Of a stretch of 64,000 nt of DNA, positions 43,969 through 53,494 are shown in pieces. The notes below the pieces were generated by a model. It saw only the letters and a list, made by a program, of their open reading frames with translations. It made no database searches and was not told where the DNA came from. The DNA is taken from contig NZ_JBBJCN010000002.1 of assembly GCF_037622515.1 (NCBI RefSeq), positions 248,001-312,000 of the forward strand, written 5' to 3'. Every line of letters begins with the position of its first letter. The stretch's first letter is position 1. The translations under genes and the position numbers were made by a program. This DNA is from Paradesertivirga superstes. Its GTDB lineage: Bacteria; Bacteroidota; Bacteroidia; Sphingobacteriales; Sphingobacteriaceae.

Positions 43969-45159
43969 TTAATTTTTAGAAAGAGTTCTTGAAATATCTG
44001 ACCGAAAAGCCTGAATTGCAGGAATTAAAGACGCAATGATTCCGGTTGAAAATCCAATCATAATTAAATAGGTTTCCTCCGGCCGGAAATTAAATCCACT
44101 CAGCTGTGCCTGTATGGAATCCTGGTTCTGGCCAATAAGTTCTAATACACCATGGCCTAAAACCAACCCGGCCAGCGAACCAAAAAGGGTTAGAATGATT
44201 CCTTCGAGCATGATAATGCTGAATATTTCAGCTTTCGATGCGCCCAGCGATCTCATTACGGCTAAATCATACTTACGCTCTTTTAATGAATTATATAAGC
44301 TTACAAAAACACTTATCATCGCTATAAGCATGATGAGAATCGCGAACCACTTCAGCGCATCAAGCCCCACACCCAGCAAAGAAAATAATCTCGCACTTTC
44401 GCGGGCTGGTGAAGCGGCCTGCATGTTTGTACTTTCGTTAACCATCCTTGGAAATAAAACCACCGACATGGGTGAACGGTATTGAATAAGCAGAGCTGTT
44501 ATTTGTGAATCGTCATGATTAGCTGCCGTGGATTCATTTCCTTCAAGTCCATGCATTTTCAAAATGCTTCCGATACTGGTTAGAATCAAATTATCAGTAA
44601 CATTATTCTGCCTGCTTAGTATCCCGGTAACGGTATAAGAATGATCATTATGAACATCTCCCTTGTCAGTAAGTCCGTGAGCCCCATAAACTTTATCTCC
44701 AACTTTTAAGTTTTGCGTCTCAGCTAATACAGAACCGATAGTTATTTCGAATGGACCTTGCCAAAATTCACCATTTGCAAGTTTAAGATTATACAAATTG
44801 ACAAAGCTTGTATCTGTACCAACAATGCGAAAACCGTTATAACTATCGCCAAGCGCAAGAGGAACAGCTCTTTTAACCATTGGATTTTGTGTCAGTTTAT
44901 TCGCTTCGTTTAATGAGATATTTCCGGTGGGAAAATCAATATGATAGATGCTGCTGAGAATCAATTGTAAAGGGCTTCCCTTTGCTCCTACCACCAGATC
45001 AATATCTTTTGAATTGCTGCTTAATTTTTCGCCAATTTGATCAGAGGCAAGCAGGATAAGACACAAAATGCCTGTTCCAAATGCTATTAACATAATATTT
45101 AACAGCGAGGTTAAAGGATTTAAGACGAGGCTTTTCCAACTGATTTGCAGCAAATTCAT
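43969..45159 (-). CDS. FtsX-like ABC transporter permease
   Basis: 396 aa. Four predicted helices in the MacB/LolC-type layout: one near the N-terminus (LTSLLNIMLIAFGTGILCLI), then a large periplasmic domain of about 240 residues, and three at the C-terminus including LKWFAILIMLIAMISVFVSL, the RSLGASKAEIFSIIMLEGII coupling segment and a final FSTGIIASLIPAIQAFRSD. It overlaps the ATPase by 4 bp. Such permeases act mechanically on periplasmic or outer-membrane substrates rather than forming an import channel. The partner is the DUF3299-like secreted protein. Confidence 0.85.
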   Translation of the reverse strand: MNLLQISWKSLVLNPLTSLLNIMLIAFGTGILCLILLASDQIGEKLSSNSKDIDLVVGAKGSPLQLILSSIYHIDFPTGNISLNEANKLTQNPMVKRAVPLALGDSYNGFRIVGTDTSFVNLYNLKLANGEFWQGPFEITIGSVLAETQNLKVGDKVYGAHGLTDKGDVHNDHSYTVTGILSRQNNVTDNLILTSIGSILKMHGLEGNESTAANHDDSQITALLIQYRSPMSVVLFPRMVNESTNMQAASPARESARLFSLLGVGLDALKWFAILIMLIAMISVFVSLYNSLKERKYDLAVMRSLGASKAEIFSIIMLEGIILTLFGSLAGLVLGHGVLELIGQNQDSIQAQLSGFNFRPEETYLIMIGFSTGIIASLIPAIQAFRSDISRTLSKN

Positions 45160-45782
45160 ACAAGGTATTGCTTAGAAAGTAAATCTTTTACTCTTTTATC
45201 ATGAGTGGCTACAACCAGGGCAGAACCATTTTGTACAGACTGGCTCATTAATAATTCCATTACTGCAAACGCGTTCTTATCATCCAGACTGGAGGTTGGC
45301 TCGTCGGCGACCATTAAAGCCGGCTTATTTAACACCGCACGGGCAATAGATACTCTCTGCAGCTGACCATCACTTAACTGACTGGGATAACTATCTTTCT
45401 TTTCAGCGATGTTGAGGGAAGCCAGTACCTCCTGAATTCGTTTTTCATTTCGGGAAAGCTTTGCAAAAGATTGCGCTATCAATAAGTTTTCAGTTATTGT
45501 AAGGCTCTTTACCAGGTGAGGCCGCTGAAAAACTATTCCCATATTTTTTCCCCTGAACAGATCCCGCTCCTTTACAGACATGGTATACAAGCTGGTATTG
45601 TTTATCATTACATTACCAGAATGAGGTTTTAATATTCCGGCGATAACATGCAGCAAAGTGGTTTTTCCACTGCCCGATTCGCCTAACAACAACCATTGAT
45701 CACCTTTATTAATTTTCCAGTCTTTAAAACCTAAAGATTGCTGCTCTTTATACTGATGTGATATGCTATGAATGGAAATCAT
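45156..45782 (-). CDS. ABC transporter ATP-binding protein (LolD/MacB-type)
   Basis: 208 aa. Walker A is GESGSGKTT (34-42), the Q-loop is FQRPHLVKSLT, the signature is LSDGQLQRVSIARA, Walker B is ALMVADEPTSSLD and the H-loop is VVATHDKR. Sized as a single nucleotide-binding domain pairing with an FtsX-like permease. It is 82 bp from the upstream M20 gene and is separated from it by a strong hairpin, so it probably begins a new transcription unit. Confidence 0.93.
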   Translation of the reverse strand: MISIHSISHQYKEQQSLGFKDWKINKGDQWLLLGESGSGKTTLLHVIAGILKPHSGNVMINNTSLYTMSVKERDLFRGKNMGIVFQRPHLVKSLTITENLLIAQSFAKLSRNEKRIQEVLASLNIAEKKDSYPSQLSDGQLQRVSIARAVLNKPALMVADEPTSSLDDKNAFAVMELLMSQSVQNGSALVVATHDKRVKDLLSKQYLV

Positions 45783-45809
45783 AAAAAGTCAAATAAAGGA
45801 TAGGAGATT

Positions 45810-45846
45810 AATAATGGTTTGCCTTTTAACTCAGCAAACCATTATT
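45810..45846 (-). terminator. Hairpin between M20 hydrolase and ABC ATPase genes
   Basis: A perfect 13-bp stem, AATAATGGTTTGC (45810-45822) with its complement at 45834-45846, and an 11-nt loop. It lies just downstream of the M20 stop. No long T-tract follows on the minus strand, so it may terminate or protect the mRNA end. Confidence 0.5.
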
Positions 45847-45864
45847 GTACTTTTTCAATTCGCG

Positions 45865-47520
45865 CTATTCACCAAGGCTGCTTGTTGGTGAACTATCTGT
45901 ACGAAGAGTAGGGTATTTGATTCCCAACTGCTCCAGATAAGTTTTATACTTAGCAGGGTTGTAATAGAACTTTTTCATTTCTGGTCTGAACTCCTCCATG
46001 ATTTTTTTATTGAGTGCTATGGCAGGTTTATCAGTTTTTGAAACCAATGGAATGTATTTGGTATCCTTAGTTTGAACCTCTGTAAAATAAGCTTTGGCAC
46101 CTTTGAGAATTTCCGGATTGGTAAACATGTCCAGAAGAGTCATAGCTTGTGCTTTTGCTCCTGCGGTTACTCCTTTATGAGCAATTGGGGTGGCCATTGC
46201 TATAGCATTTGCCCAATGATGACCAGGCAGGCCGGGAATGTTGGCCGGAAAGCGTAATGTTATAGTGGGCACGTTCCATGATACATCAGCTATATCATCT
46301 GAACCACCGCCGCCAGATGATAAAGTAGTAGTAGGTACACTTAAAACACTTATTGCTTTGCTTAACCCTGTTTCTGCAGAACCCATTTCCTTTTGTATTC
46401 CTTTGGCAAGTTTCTGATCATCTTCGCTCCAGGCCGGTAGTCCCACTTCTTTGATATTCTCGGTCATTACTTCGGCCAATGTCTTATTGAAATGGCCGGG
46501 CCAGGCACTTCCCAGTACTTCGTAAGTCATTTTTGTATCGGTCATTTTCGCAGCGGCTTCGGCTATTTTAATACCATCCTTGTACATCTGCATAATTTTC
46601 GGATAAGACCGTTCTCTGAAATAATACCAAACTGAGGCTTTAGAAGGCACTACGTTCGGCTGATCACCGCCATCGACAATTACATAATGAGATCGTTGGG
46701 TAGTTTCCATATGTTCACGGTGATAATTCCAACCAGTGTTCATCATTTCAACGGCATCCAATGCGGATCTGCCTTTCCATGGCCCACCAGCGGCATGGGA
46801 TGCTTCACCTTCAAAATCAAATTTCACCGAAATCATTCCATTTCCTCCACCATCGCCGTAGCTGGTACCCAAATTATTCCCTACATGGGTAAAGATGCAG
46901 GCGTCAACATCTTTGAAATAACCATCACGGACATAATAAGCTTTAGTTCCCAGTTGCTCTTCAGCAACACCGGGCCAGAGAATTAAGGTGCCGGATATTT
47001 TTTCACGCTCCATTATTTTTTTCAAAGCAAGCGCAGCTGTTATATTAAGAGGAACGCCGGCATTATGACCTTCTCCATGGCCGGGCGCACCATCAATAAT
47101 CGGGGAGTGATAAGCGACACCTGGCTTCTGCGAAGCTTTGGGAATACAGTCTATATCACTGCCCACTGCGATATAGGGTCTTCCCGACCCCCATTTCGCT
47201 GTCCACGCGGTTGGAATACCAGCTATGCCCATTTCTATCGCAAAGCCATTATTCTTTAATATTCCGGTCAGGTATTTTGATGTCTCAACCTCCTGAAAAC
47301 CAAGCTCTCCAAAACTGAAGACCATATCTACCATTTCCTGAGTAGATTTCTGTTGTTTATCAATAGTTGTCATTAATTCAGTTTTCAGAGCATCCAACTT
47401 CGCAGCTGATATTGTTTGAGCAGAAACCGAAACAGGACTTAGTGCCGCCAGGCCTAATGCGCATGTTGTTCCAAATGAGCATAAAAACCCTTTGAAAATT
47501 GAACCCATTTTTGTTTTCAT
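45865..47520 (-). CDS. Secreted M20 family amidohydrolase, AbgB-like (copy 2)
   Basis: 551 aa with a signal peptide (about residues 1-35, ending SVSAQ). Typical M20/AbgB residues: GSDIDCIPKAS, then PGHGEGHNAG with a metal His, LWPGVAEEQLGTKA containing the catalytic Glu pair, FTHVG, the satellite dimerisation domain (EASHAAGGPWKGRSALDAVE), and a C-terminal metal site around SGGGGSDDIADVSWNVPT and GHHWANA. These enzymes cleave amide bonds of N-acyl or aminobenzoyl-glutamate-type substrates. It lies 75 bp after a very similar paralogue. Being exported is unusual for AbgB, which acts in the cytoplasm, and suggests a periplasmic peptide or conjugate substrate. Confidence 0.88.
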   Translation of the reverse strand: MKTKMGSIFKGFLCSFGTTCALGLAALSPVSVSAQTISAAKLDALKTELMTTIDKQQKSTQEMVDMVFSFGELGFQEVETSKYLTGILKNNGFAIEMGIAGIPTAWTAKWGSGRPYIAVGSDIDCIPKASQKPGVAYHSPIIDGAPGHGEGHNAGVPLNITAALALKKIMEREKISGTLILWPGVAEEQLGTKAYYVRDGYFKDVDACIFTHVGNNLGTSYGDGGGNGMISVKFDFEGEASHAAGGPWKGRSALDAVEMMNTGWNYHREHMETTQRSHYVIVDGGDQPNVVPSKASVWYYFRERSYPKIMQMYKDGIKIAEAAAKMTDTKMTYEVLGSAWPGHFNKTLAEVMTENIKEVGLPAWSEDDQKLAKGIQKEMGSAETGLSKAISVLSVPTTTLSSGGGGSDDIADVSWNVPTITLRFPANIPGLPGHHWANAIAMATPIAHKGVTAGAKAQAMTLLDMFTNPEILKGAKAYFTEVQTKDTKYIPLVSKTDKPAIALNKKIMEEFRPEMKKFYYNPAKYKTYLEQLGIKYPTLRTDSSPTSSLGE

Positions 47521-47595
47521 TAGAACTATTTTTTTGTGATGAATGGACTTGATTATTGTCTAGCTTTTCCTTCCCAACGGCAAGTTGACCGCTTC

Positions 47596-49245
47596 TTATT
47601 CTCCGACCTGTGTAGAAGAAGTTCTGATAGTTGGATACTTTATTCCGAGCTGCTCCAGGTAAGTTTTATATTTAGCAGGGTTATAATAAAACTGCTTCAT
47701 CTGAGGTCTGAACTCATCCATAATCTTTTTATTAAGATGAACAGCGGGCTTATCAGTGGCTGAAAGAAGCGATTTATACTTAATATCCTTTGTTTGAACC
47801 TCGTTGAAATAAGTCCAGGCTTCTTTAATGATTTCCGGTTTAACGAATAAGTCAAGTAATGTCATCGCTTGCGACTTAGCTCCGGCAGTTACTCCTTTAT
47901 GTGCAATCGGAGTTGCCATGGCAACAGCATTGGCCCAATGATGTCCTGGAGTACCGGGAATATTGGCGGGATAGCTCAATGTTATAGTCGGCAGATTCCA
48001 GGAAACATCCGCAATATCATCCGAACCACCGCCACCTGCCGCCTGGGCAATAGGAACCGGAACCCTCAGCGAACTTGCTATTGTAGTGCTTAAGCCTCTT
48101 TCTTCAGAACCCATTTCTTTTTGCAATGCTTTCGCCAATGTTTGATCATCGTCTGACCATTTAGGGATACCTACTTGTTTAATATTTTCGAACATGGTTT
48201 CTGCAAGGGTTTTGTTCATATTACGCGGCCATGCGCTACCAAGTACTTTATAGCTCATTTTTGTATCAGTCATTGATGCTGCAGCTTCAGCCATTTTAAT
48301 TCCATCCTGATACATTTTCATAATTTTTGGATAAGACCCTTCGCGGAAATAATACCAGACTGAGGCTTTTGAGGGCACAACATTAGGCTGATCGCCACCA
48401 TCTGTAATTACATAATGAGAACGCTGGTCGGTTTCCATATGCTCACGATGCATATTCCATGAATGATTCATTAATTCTACAGCATCAAGGGCAGATCTTC
48501 CCTTCCATGGGGCTCCCGCCGCATGTGCGGCTTCACCTTCAAATGAAAATTCTACAGATACTAATCCGTTTCCGCCGCCTCCGTAACTGGTTCCTAAACC
48601 CGAACCTACATGTGTGAAGATACAGGCGTCAACATTTTTAAAATATCCATCGCGAATGAAAAAAGCCTTTGCACCAAGTTGTTCTTCGGCAACGCCGGGC
48701 CAAAGCATTATAGTTCCGGCTATTTTCTCGCGTTCCATGATTTTCTTCAAGGCGAGTACCGCTGTAATATTTAATGGCTCACCTGAATTATGTCCTTCTC
48801 CATGCCCGGGAGCTCCTTCTATAATTGGATCATGATAGGCAACGCCTGGCTTTTGAGACGCTTTTGGAATACAATCGATATCGCTTCCGATGGCAATAAA
48901 GGGCTTGCCAGAACCCCAGGTAGCAGTCCAGGCAGTTGGCATTCCGGCAATGCCCATTTCAATTTTAAATCCGTTTTTCTTTAAAATATCTGTAAGGTAT
49001 TTAGATGTTTCATACTCCTGAAAGCCCAACTCGCCGAAACTAAAAACCATATCCACCATCTCCTGAGTCATTTTTTGCTGCTTATCAATTTCTGTGACCA
49101 ATTCAGCTTTCAAAGCGTCAAGTTTTGCTGCAGAAATAGCCTGGGCAGAAACATTTACCGGACTTAACAGAAACAAGCTTAAGAGGCAGACTAGTCCCAA
49201 TAAGGTGAATATCTGTTTAAAGTGTAACCTATGTTTTGTTGTCAT
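47596..49245 (-). CDS. Secreted M20 family amidohydrolase, AbgB-like (copy 1)
   Basis: 549 aa, evidently the tandem paralogue of the next gene: the two share most positions through the entire length, including GSDIDCIPKASQKPGVAYH, PGHGEGHNSGEPLNIT, GVAEEQLGAKAF and GGGGSDDIADVSWNLPT. The signal peptide includes LLGLVCLLSLFLLSPVNVSA. It follows the metalloprotease by 126 bp. With the zincin protease and SusCD it makes a plausible peptide-degradation set in the envelope. Differences concentrate in the segment around residues 385-410, just before the C-terminal metal site, which could tune substrate choice. Confidence 0.88.
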   Translation of the reverse strand: MTTKHRLHFKQIFTLLGLVCLLSLFLLSPVNVSAQAISAAKLDALKAELVTEIDKQQKMTQEMVDMVFSFGELGFQEYETSKYLTDILKKNGFKIEMGIAGMPTAWTATWGSGKPFIAIGSDIDCIPKASQKPGVAYHDPIIEGAPGHGEGHNSGEPLNITAVLALKKIMEREKIAGTIMLWPGVAEEQLGAKAFFIRDGYFKNVDACIFTHVGSGLGTSYGGGGNGLVSVEFSFEGEAAHAAGAPWKGRSALDAVELMNHSWNMHREHMETDQRSHYVITDGGDQPNVVPSKASVWYYFREGSYPKIMKMYQDGIKMAEAAASMTDTKMSYKVLGSAWPRNMNKTLAETMFENIKQVGIPKWSDDDQTLAKALQKEMGSEERGLSTTIASSLRVPVPIAQAAGGGGSDDIADVSWNLPTITLSYPANIPGTPGHHWANAVAMATPIAHKGVTAGAKSQAMTLLDLFVKPEIIKEAWTYFNEVQTKDIKYKSLLSATDKPAVHLNKKIMDEFRPQMKQFYYNPAKYKTYLEQLGIKYPTIRTSSTQVGE

Positions 49246-49371
49246 TTTCTTGATTTTAATGGTGATTTTTAATAGTATAAGGCACTATTTCCCCTACCCA
49301 AAAACTTTTGGCGTTTGGTGGAATTTTCCGGGGATTAACCGGGTTTATGAACGCAGGGTATTTAAATGAGG

Positions 49372-51912
49372 CTAATAAACTTCATTATCGTTAAGAAAGT
49401 CCATTGCCGGCATACCAATAGGAGCTCCCGGCGGCATATCAAGCGCAGCCGGAGCTTCGAACTTATTAGGTTCGGCCCTGAAAGCTTCGATTTGTGAGAG
49501 AGCGAACATCATATTTGCTTTCTGAGCTGGCTTCGCACCTGCCATACTTGATGCCATCCATAGCTTCAATTCATCTATTTTCAGAAGCGCCTGTCCTCTT
49601 ACAATTTCGGATGCACTCGAGTTTGCAGCCAGTTGCAAAAGATATTTTACGACCTGATTATTAACGGTTGTTTGCAATTCGCCTTTGTAACCGGCAGGCA
49701 TCGGAGCTTTCCAGGTTCTTTCAAAAAGTTTGTCAACAATTGGCATGAATCCGGGCTGTCCGCTGTCTCTGGAACTATATTCAATCAATCTTGCTGCGCG
49801 TTCAGAGTTTAACAAATAAGATATGGTAGTGCTCGCCGCTGTTTCCGCTGCTGCAATCGGGTCAAACGTCGGACCGGTATATCCAGTAAAGGTCTCTACA
49901 GATGCAGGAAACCCAGATGGCCGTGGAGGAATTTTTGAAATTAAAGCATCCGGTAAAGCAAGTGCTTCAGGGCTTATTGTACTCATTAAAGATTCAAAAG
50001 CCTTCCATTGCTGTGCCGGGGCTACCATTCTAGTTGGCACTTGTCCGTCATTTTTAACAGCATGGGTAAAATACAGGCCTCCCACAGACTTGGCGACAGC
50101 TTCAACCTGGTAACGATGCAACAGATAAATCGGCACCAACACTTCTTCCATAGTTGCCATTGGCATACCCTGTGGGATAGATTTTTCAGAAAACTCGTCA
50201 AGTACTTTTCTGCGTACTTTCATAATATTCGTCATCTGTTCGATAGGATCTTTACCATCTTCCCATTGATTTGATGAAGGATGCGCATTTCCACCAATAT
50301 CCGGAATGTATTCAAAACCAAGTTTTAAGGTTTCGTTCATAATTTTATCCAGTTCAGCATCTTCATTCGCTCCCTTTTTAAATTCAGTATAGGCCCACAT
50401 AACAGAGCGCTTATCCCAGGAACCTATTCCATCAGCGTAAGAATCAGAGATATCTACAGTACCATCCGCTTTCAGGGAAAACTTAGGGTATGGATAATCC
50501 ATTACGGATGCACGGTCTTTATGGCTCGCGGCAAAATTGTGGCTAAAGCCCAGGGTATGGCCAATTTCGTGTGCCGACAATTGTCTTACACGTTTCAAAG
50601 CCATTTCTTCCATTGCCTTTGTAACAGGCTTCCCATCAATATATGGTTGAAGGAGCCCCACAGCAATCAGGTAATCCTGCCTGTGTCTGTCCGATCCTAA
50701 CGTTACCACACCTTTAATGATTTCGCCCGTGCGGGGATCGATATAAGAGGCCCCCGAGGAAAAGGCGCGTGCCGGGCTGCCGGAGCGTGTAATCCAGTTT
50801 ACTACATTATACCGGATATCCATTGGATCGGCACCTTCCGGAAGTTCTTTTACCTGGAATGCATTTTTAAAGCCTGCTGCTTCAAAGGCCTGGTTCCACC
50901 ATGCACCTCCATCAATTAATGCCTTTTTAACCGGTTCCGGAACGCCGCGGGAGATGTAATAAACAATTGGTTTTACAGCTTCGCTGAGTTCGGCGCCAGG
51001 ATTCTTTTTCTCTAATCGATGGCGTCTGATCGTTCTTTTAACCATAGACTCAGTGATAGGAGCAGAAAAGTCCATATAATTAAATTGACCGGATGCTGTT
51101 CTGGGATCGAACTTGCGCATCTTAAAACCATCTTCAGGCAATTCAACGAACGACTGGTGCAGATTAATGGTGATAGCGGAGGGATCAGGAGCAATCCCTA
51201 CCCCGCCAAAGCCACGACGACCACCTCCGCCGCCACCTCCTATAAAGGTCACCATTGCTTCGAATTCAGTATTTTTCGGAAAATTCTTTGTGTTTGGCAT
51301 ATAGACCACAGAGCGGGTTTCGTCCAAACGGTAGGCCGGACCCGCAGGCACACCGGCTCCTCTTTGACCCGACACCTGGCTCACACCAAGCCTTGACCCA
51401 ACACCCTGAGTATCACGTATAATAAATGATGTAATATCTACCAATACTTTACCGCCTTCTATTGCTACCGGCACGAAACCAAAAATAACTGAGTTGGCAA
51501 AATTGCTTTCTACAGCTTTTATCTCGTCAATATTTGAAGTTATAGCACGAAAGGTAGTAACTGGTTCAACTAACAAAACCTTTGTTCCTTCTTTTACAAA
51601 TTTCGCAAGTGCTGATGAAGCCTGACCACGTTCTGGGCCCCCATTTCCTACGCCAGTGGATAAGGAACTGAAATACAGGAACTCTTTACCCAGTTTATCA
51701 ATTTCCAGGAATACCTTTCCTGACTTTTCATCATAATAAAAGTCGAAATATCCTTCAAACTTTTTAAATCCCTGGGTATAGGAGGAAATTGAGGCCGCCT
51801 GACGAGACTCAGATCTGCTCTGAGAGCCTTGCCCGGCAGGGATAGTTTGCGCATAAGACAACTTGCTTAAAGCAAGTAATCCTATTAATATTTTAGAATA
51901 TAATTTCATCAT
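49372..51912 (-). CDS. Secreted zinc-dependent metalloprotease (zincin with DUF5117/DUF5118-like layout)
   Basis: 846 aa with a signal peptide (KILIGLLALSKLSYAQ). The zinc-binding sequence HEIGHTLGFSH places His448, His452 and His458 with catalytic Glu449, and a Met-turn (SVMDYPYPKF, Met471) follows, as in metzincins. The N-terminal ~430 residues form a large pre-domain typical of Bacteroidota zincins carrying DUF5117/DUF5118. A Gly-rich run (GGGGGGGRRGFGG, about 225-237) is likely a flexible loop. It is 89 bp after susD in the same direction, and would generate peptides for uptake by the SusCD pair. Confidence 0.9.
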   Translation of the reverse strand: MMKLYSKILIGLLALSKLSYAQTIPAGQGSQSRSESRQAASISSYTQGFKKFEGYFDFYYDEKSGKVFLEIDKLGKEFLYFSSLSTGVGNGGPERGQASSALAKFVKEGTKVLLVEPVTTFRAITSNIDEIKAVESNFANSVIFGFVPVAIEGGKVLVDITSFIIRDTQGVGSRLGVSQVSGQRGAGVPAGPAYRLDETRSVVYMPNTKNFPKNTEFEAMVTFIGGGGGGGRRGFGGVGIAPDPSAITINLHQSFVELPEDGFKMRKFDPRTASGQFNYMDFSAPITESMVKRTIRRHRLEKKNPGAELSEAVKPIVYYISRGVPEPVKKALIDGGAWWNQAFEAAGFKNAFQVKELPEGADPMDIRYNVVNWITRSGSPARAFSSGASYIDPRTGEIIKGVVTLGSDRHRQDYLIAVGLLQPYIDGKPVTKAMEEMALKRVRQLSAHEIGHTLGFSHNFAASHKDRASVMDYPYPKFSLKADGTVDISDSYADGIGSWDKRSVMWAYTEFKKGANEDAELDKIMNETLKLGFEYIPDIGGNAHPSSNQWEDGKDPIEQMTNIMKVRRKVLDEFSEKSIPQGMPMATMEEVLVPIYLLHRYQVEAVAKSVGGLYFTHAVKNDGQVPTRMVAPAQQWKAFESLMSTISPEALALPDALISKIPPRPSGFPASVETFTGYTGPTFDPIAAAETAASTTISYLLNSERAARLIEYSSRDSGQPGFMPIVDKLFERTWKAPMPAGYKGELQTTVNNQVVKYLLQLAANSSASEIVRGQALLKIDELKLWMASSMAGAKPAQKANMMFALSQIEAFRAEPNKFEAPAALDMPPGAPIGMPAMDFLNDNEVY

Positions 51913-51944
51913 CGAATGGTTATATTATTTAAATACATTTAGTT

Positions 51945-51960
51945 GAGGCTGTATCAAAAG
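51945..51960 (+). repeat. Solo half-site related to the inverted repeat at 24667-24817
   Basis: GAGGCTGTATCAAAAG resembles the arm GAGGCTGTCTCAAATT of the element at 24667. No matching opposite arm is nearby, so it may be a degraded or partial copy, or chance. Confidence 0.3.
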
Positions 51961-52001
51961 TCCCATATACTGAATCTATTTTCAGCTTATCGGGACAATT
52001 C

Positions 52002-53477
52002 TTACAATCCTTTATTGGTTGAACGTTCCGAATTTGGAATCGGGAAGACATACTCAGGCTGTGAAAGTGAGATTGCCGGTGCGTTTAATCCACCACTACC
52101 CTTCGCAGGAAAGGTTAATAAACTACGCATTATATCTCTCGCTCTGAAGCCCTCGCCTATCAGTTCTATTCTTCTTTCAATCCAGATCGTACTTACTAAA
52201 GCCTCCGGTGTCGCCACCGCCTCGGCCGGGAATATGTAAGTAGCATCCGACCGGGTTCTGACAGCTGTTAATAAAGCGATAGCTTTAGGCAGGCTACCTG
52301 TTTTGGCCGCTGCTTCAGCATAATTCAACAAAACCTCTGCATATCTGATAATCGGAACATAATCCAAATTGGGACTTACTTTTTTATACTTCGTAATAAA
52401 AGGACCGGTGGTATTTCCAATTTTAGCAGTGGTAAAATTCACCTTCCTGGCATCTGTAGCTCTCCATGAAGGATCTCCATAAATACCTGAAGGATTCAGA
52501 TTATATTCAAAAGTTGAGGTATACACCGTAGCCAGACCACTTTGACCGCCAACATTATTTAATTGTGTCATTGGCATAGAGAAAACAGATTCAACCGTGG
52601 TGTAATTTTCTGAAAAAATGGTCGCGATATTCGGCTGCAACTGATGGGCAACTCCTGTTAAGGCTTTGAATGGAGAAGCATCAGAAACAATCTTCCCGGC
52701 TTCAGCGATCACCTTAGCATAATTACCCATTGAAAGATACACGCGCGTTTTTAAAGCAATAGCCGTATTTCTATGGGCTCTTGTTGTATTTAAAAGCGGG
52801 GTGGAATACGTTAAAGGCAAGGCTAATTCGGCCTCATCCAGATCTTTAAGAATCTGGGTGTATACTTCAGCCACCGTACTAAGTCCCAAATCATTATTGG
52901 CCGTTGTACTTTCTCCTTTTAACCGGAGCGGCACAGCAGGTGACGCCCCATTGTCTTTTAAATACGGCTGACCATACATTGTAGTTAAATAATGGTAACA
53001 AAGGGCCCTTACAAACTTTGCTTCGCCAATATATTGAGCTGCTAAAACAGAGTTAACAGCATTTGGGTGAGCTGCCAACCCATCGATTAGCAGATTTGCC
53101 GCATTAATTGCTGTATAGGCCGCGCCCCAGGTACTAACTGCATCTGCAGAACCCGAATTAACAGTATGGAGCCAGGCATCATAGCCAGTAAACACATTCT
53201 GGGTGCGGTTTAGAAAATCCTCCCCTCTTATGTCATTAAGCATCAGATTTCTGCCGCCTAAAAAACTGCCATTTTTTACGCCCGCGTACATTCCGTTTAT
53301 CTGACCCAATACCCTTTCTGGATTGGCAAAAAGGAAATCTGCACCAAGAGATGTCTCCGGGACCGGATTTAATAGTTCCTCTTCATTACATGCAGTTAAC
53401 ACTAAGCTTAGAGCTAAAGCAATACATGCAATTCTGAACATATATGGTTTTGTGTATATTCTATTCGTTCTTTTCAT
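52002..53477 (-). CDS. RagB/SusD family nutrient-uptake outer membrane lipoprotein
   Basis: 491 aa, lipoprotein signal ending LSLVLTAC with Cys30. SusD features: FLFANPERVLGQINGMYAGV, YTAINAANLLIDGLAAHP, EAKFVRALCYHYLTTMYGQPYL, and the C-terminal RYAEVLLNYAEAAAKTG, LTAVRTRSD, IERRIELIGEGFRARDIMR, closing VFPIPNSE. It starts 17 bp after susC and is followed at 89 bp by the metalloprotease, which suggests peptides rather than glycans as ligand (inference from the neighbours only). Confidence 0.95.
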   Translation of the reverse strand: MKRTNRIYTKPYMFRIACIALALSLVLTACNEEELLNPVPETSLGADFLFANPERVLGQINGMYAGVKNGSFLGGRNLMLNDIRGEDFLNRTQNVFTGYDAWLHTVNSGSADAVSTWGAAYTAINAANLLIDGLAAHPNAVNSVLAAQYIGEAKFVRALCYHYLTTMYGQPYLKDNGASPAVPLRLKGESTTANNDLGLSTVAEVYTQILKDLDEAELALPLTYSTPLLNTTRAHRNTAIALKTRVYLSMGNYAKVIAEAGKIVSDASPFKALTGVAHQLQPNIATIFSENYTTVESVFSMPMTQLNNVGGQSGLATVYTSTFEYNLNPSGIYGDPSWRATDARKVNFTTAKIGNTTGPFITKYKKVSPNLDYVPIIRYAEVLLNYAEAAAKTGSLPKAIALLTAVRTRSDATYIFPAEAVATPEALVSTIWIERRIELIGEGFRARDIMRSLLTFPAKGSGGLNAPAISLSQPEYVFPIPNSERSTNKGL

Positions 53478-53494
53478 CTTTTTGTATCTAAATG

